Shown: piece by piece, positions 61,667 to 64,000 of the stretch
How positions within the stretch are numbered: the first letter of the stretch is position 1
Layout of the letters: each line of letters starts with the position of its first letter
Origin: Streptomyces canus 299MFChir4.1
GTDB taxonomy: Bacteria > Actinomycetota > Actinomycetes > Streptomycetales > Streptomycetaceae
Length of the DNA: 64,000 bases
NCBI RefSeq assembly: GCF_000383615.1
Contig: NZ_KB911590.1
Location: 186,001-250,000 of the forward strand
Direction: 5' to 3'
Program-made: the position numbers and the translations under genes
Notes under the pieces: generated by a model
What the model was told of the DNA's origin: nothing
Database searches by the model: none
The model's input: only the letters and a program-made list of their open reading frames with translations

Positions 61667-62341
61667 ATGGACTACGCAGCACAACAGCCGGCGCGGGGGC
61701 GTGTTGTCCTCGCCGACGACGACATCCTGCTCAGGGAGGGGCTCGCCAGTCTGTGCGAGCGGGTCGGATACGAGGTCGCGGGCCAGGCCGGGGACGCGGC
61801 CCGGCTTCTGGAACTGGTCGACGAGGAACGTCCCGAGCTGGCGATCGTCGACATAAGGATGCCTCCGGACCACTCGACCGAGGGCCTCAAGGCGGCCCGC
61901 ACGATCCGTGCACGCCACCCCGACACCGGCATCCTCGTCCTGTCGGCGTTCGTCGAGGTCGAGGAGGCCCTGGAACTGCTGGCGAGCGGCCGCAAGGTGG
62001 GCTATCTGCTCAAGAGCCGGGTCACGGTCGTCGACGAGTTCATCGAGGCCCTGGAGCGCATCCACCGGGGCGGCTCGGTGGTCGACCCCTCCCTGGTGCA
62101 GGAGCTCTTCTCCGCCCGGCGCCGCGACGACCCCCTCGCCCACCTGAGCACCCGCGAGCGCGAGGTCCTCGCCCTGATGGCCGAGGGCCGCTCCAACGCC
62201 GGCATCGGCCGCCGCCTGTGGGTCACCGAAGGCACCGTCGAGAAACACGTCCGCAGCATCCTCGGCAAACTCTGCCTCACCGAGGACACCGAGGACCACC
62301 GACGGGTGCTGGCGGTGCTGACGTTCCTGGAGTCCCGTTAG
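61667..62341 (+). CDS. NarL/LuxR-type response regulator
   Basis: 224 residues: receiver domain (VVLADDDILLREGL; phospho-Asp in LAIVDIRMPPD ~54; Lys in YLLKSR) and C-terminal LuxR helix-turn-helix (about 160-215: LSTREREVLALMAEGRSNAG, RLWVTEGTVEKHVRSILGKL). The kinase of HisKA_3 type directly upstream is its probable partner. ATG at 61667 with GGGGACCGGGG; an ATG five codons earlier is less likely. Confidence 0.93.
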   Translation: MDYAAQQPARGRVVLADDDILLREGLASLCERVGYEVAGQAGDAARLLELVDEERPELAIVDIRMPPDHSTEGLKAARTIRARHPDTGILVLSAFVEVEEALELLASGRKVGYLLKSRVTVVDEFIEALERIHRGGSVVDPSLVQELFSARRRDDPLAHLSTREREVLALMAEGRSNAGIGRRLWVTEGTVEKHVRSILGKLCLTEDTEDHRRVLAVLTFLESR

Positions 62342-62647
62342 GGGCCGTCGACGGATCCTGAGATCAGGCGCGCGTGCCGGACGCCGTGACCGGAACCCGG
62401 GCTCGGGCACCGCGGGCTCCCAGCGTTCGGCCGGCACCAGTGAACGCGGCAGGCTGGACACGACCTCGGCGGTTCGAGGCAGGCCGAGATCGTCTCGGGA
62501 GGTCGCGGATGATCCCGTGCGTCGTCAAGCGTCCCGGCGCTCACCCCGGCCCCCTCCCTTGCTCACCGCTCCCGATCCGCCGGACGGACCCCGGTCGTTG
62601 TCCACAGGCTCACCGGAGTGTCAGCCCTCGCCAGTAGGGTGTGAGAC
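62342..62647. other. 306-bp non-coding region before uvrC
   Basis: No gene or terminator is recognisable except the damage-type promoter at its right end. Several CTCACC-rich stretches (62535-62575) have no evident pairing partner. Confidence 0.6.
62618..62640 (+). promoter_or_regulatory. DNA-damage (RecA-NDp/PafBC-type) promoter of uvrC
   Basis: GTGTCAGCC (62618-62626), 8 bases, TAGGGT (62635-62640), 7 bases before the ATG of uvrC. Spacing is exact; the upstream box deviates from TTGTCAGTG at its first base and last two bases, so it is weaker than at uvrA/uvrB. Leaderless transcription is implied. Confidence 0.7.
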
Positions 62648-64000
62648 ATGGCCGACCCCTCCAGCTACCGCCCCAAACCAGGGGAGATCCCGGACACACC
62701 CGGGGTGTACAGGTTCCGCGACGAGCACCGCCGGGTGATCTACGTCGGAAAGGCGAAAAGCCTTCGTCAGCGCCTGGCGAACTACTTCCAGGACCTGGCG
62801 AGCCTGCACCCCCGCACCCGCACCATGGTGACCACGGCCGCGTCCGTGGAGTGGACGGTGGTGTCCACGGAGGTCGAGGCCCTGCAGCTGGAGTACTCCT
62901 GGATCAAGGAGTACGACCCCCGGTTCAACGTCAAGTACCGCGACGACAAGAGCTACCCGTACCTCGCGGTGACGATGAACGAGGAGTTCCCGCGCGTGCA
63001 GGTGATGCGCGGCCACAAACGCAAGGGAGTGCGGTACTTCGGGCCGTACGGGCACGCGTGGGCGATCCGCGACACCGTCGACCTCCTCCTGCGCGTCTTC
63101 CCCGTCCGCACCTGCTCCGCCGGCGTCTTCAAGAACGCCGCCCGCACCGGCCGCCCCTGCCTCCTCGGCTACATCGGCAAGTGCTCGGCGCCCTGTGTCG
63201 ACCGCGTCTCGGCCGACGAACACCGCGATCTGGCCGAGGAGTTCTGCGACTTCATGGCCGGCCGCACCGGCACCTACATCCGCCGTCTGGAGAAGCAGAT
63301 GACGGACGCGGCCGAGGAGATGGAGTACGAGCGGGCGGCCCGCCTGCGCGACGACATAGGGGCCCTGAAGAAGGCCATGGAGAAGAGCGCCGTCGTGCTC
63401 GCCGACGCGACCGACGCCGACCTGATCGCGGTCGCCGAGGACGAGCTGGAGGCCGCCGTCCAGATCTTCCACGTGCGCGGCGGACGCGTGCGCGGCCAGC
63501 GCGGCTGGGTCACCGACAAGGTCGAGGAGATCACCACCGGCGCCCTCGTCGAGCACGCCCTCCAGCAGCTCTACGGCGAGGAGAGGGGCGACTCGGTCCC
63601 CAAGGAGGTCCTCGTCCCCGCCCTGCCCGAACCGGTCGAGCCGGTCCAGGAGTGGCTCGCCGAGCGCCGCGGCTCGGGTGTCTCCCTGCGCATCCCGCAG
63701 CGCGGCGACAAGAAGGCCCTCATGGAGACCGTGCAGCGCAACGCCCTCCAGGCGCTCGCCCTGCACAAGACCAAGCGCGCCTCCGACCTGACCACGCGCT
63801 CGCGTGCCCTGGAGGAGATCGCCGAGGCCCTCGACCTCGACAGCGCCCCGCTCAGGATCGAGTGCTACGACATCTCCCACCTCCAGGGCGACGACGTGGT
63901 CGCGTCCATGGTCGTCTTCGAGGACGGGCTCCAGCGCAAGAGCGAGTACCGCCGCTTCCAGATCAAGGGCTTCGCCGGCCAGGACGACGTCCGGTCCATG
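62648..64000 (+). CDS. uvrC: Excinuclease ABC subunit C, 5' part (runs off window)
   Basis: 451 residues visible, no stop before the window end. N-terminal GIY-YIG endonuclease: IPDTPGVYRFRDEHRRVIYVGKAKSLRQRL (3' incision), cysteine-rich TCSAGVFKNAARTGRPCLLGYIGKCSAPC, a UVR domain MEYERAARLRDDIGALKKAM binding UvrB, and the beginning of the RNase H-like 5'-incision domain with catalytic-Asp region RIECYDISHLQGDDVVASMV (Asp ~406). ATG at 62648. Confidence 0.97.
   Translation, partial: MADPSSYRPKPGEIPDTPGVYRFRDEHRRVIYVGKAKSLRQRLANYFQDLASLHPRTRTMVTTAASVEWTVVSTEVEALQLEYSWIKEYDPRFNVKYRDDKSYPYLAVTMNEEFPRVQVMRGHKRKGVRYFGPYGHAWAIRDTVDLLLRVFPVRTCSAGVFKNAARTGRPCLLGYIGKCSAPCVDRVSADEHRDLAEEFCDFMAGRTGTYIRRLEKQMTDAAEEMEYERAARLRDDIGALKKAMEKSAVVLADATDADLIAVAEDELEAAVQIFHVRGGRVRGQRGWVTDKVEEITTGALVEHALQQLYGEERGDSVPKEVLVPALPEPVEPVQEWLAERRGSGVSLRIPQRGDKKALMETVQRNALQALALHKTKRASDLTTRSRALEEIAEALDLDSAPLRIECYDISHLQGDDVVASMVVFEDGLQRKSEYRRFQIKGFAGQDDVRSM

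Overview
This is a gene-dense, very high-GC actinobacterial chromosome segment, almost certainly from Streptomyces. The evidence is the strong G/C bias at third codon positions, frequent GTG starts, GTGA/ATGA start-stop overlaps, a set of typical streptomycete families (DUF397, DUF5753-type XRE regulators, DUF6343, mycothiol-dependent maleylpyruvate isomerase-like enzymes), and the dispersed order coaE ... uvrB-terD-terC ... uvrA ... uvrC. I see no rRNA, tRNA, CRISPR array, insertion sequence, prophage or antibiotic cluster. It reads as core or near-core chromosome.

Layout. 0-5.2 kb: end of coaE, a TPR protein, a DUF6343 membrane protein, an acyltransferase-like protein, DoxX, an S4 RNA-binding protein, a family 5 uracil-DNA glycosylase and prolyl aminopeptidase. 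5.2-8.3 kb: a GntR/FCD regulator, an NCS1 nucleobase/hydantoin permease and an Asp/Glu/hydantoin racemase, with a perfect operator palindrome at the permease promoter. 8.3-17.4 kb: GNAT-RidA pair, nucleotidyltransferase, FUSC membrane protein, exo/endonuclease-phosphatase, MTA/SAH-deaminase-type amidohydrolase, cytochrome P450, DUF899. 17.4-22 kb: an ABC exporter and a whiJ-like cluster (HATPase, XRE-DUF5753, DUF397) around a nested inverted repeat. 22-31 kb: MocR regulator facing a carboxymuconolactone decarboxylase, a lone gltD, DUF1772 and DUF2293 proteins, a frameshifted uridine-kinase-like gene, an Hrp1-like CBS protein, CorA and a methyltransferase. 31-36.2 kb: psuK-psuG, VOC protein, ogt, glycerophosphodiesterase, MHYT sensor. 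36.2-44.6 kb: a tandem repeat array, then uvrB, two TerD proteins, a manganese-riboswitch-controlled terC, a small protein and a Ca2+/H+ exchanger. 44.6-50.9 kb: MFS transporter, a collapsed LD-carboxypeptidase remnant, aroQ, an amino-acid ABC transporter, an MBL hydrolase and a mycothiol-dependent enzyme. 51-64 kb: uvrA, a LacI/sugar-kinase pair, an XRE regulator, a receiver-only protein, a large NIT/HAMP/PAS/GAF sensor kinase with its LuxR-type regulator, and the start of uvrC.

The strongest unifying signal is regulatory. uvrA, uvrB, uvrC, ogt and the first terD each have upstream the same arrangement, TTGTCAGTG-like box, 8 bases, TAnnnT. This is the LexA-independent (RecA-NDp/PafBC-type) DNA-damage promoter of actinobacteria. 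Nucleotide excision repair, alkyl-DNA repair and a Ter stress protein therefore look like one damage regulon scattered over 28 kb. At uvrB, uvrC and ogt the -10 lies 6-7 bases from the start codon, so the transcripts are probably leaderless.

The second strong signal is upstream of terC: a yybP-ykoY (Mn2+) riboswitch whose P1 3' strand is a perfect 9-base complement of the terC ribosome-binding site, giving a readable translational switch. Third, at least four genes have short or long tandem duplications that include their own stop codon, and several coding sequences carry in-frame tandem repeats or low-complexity insertions.
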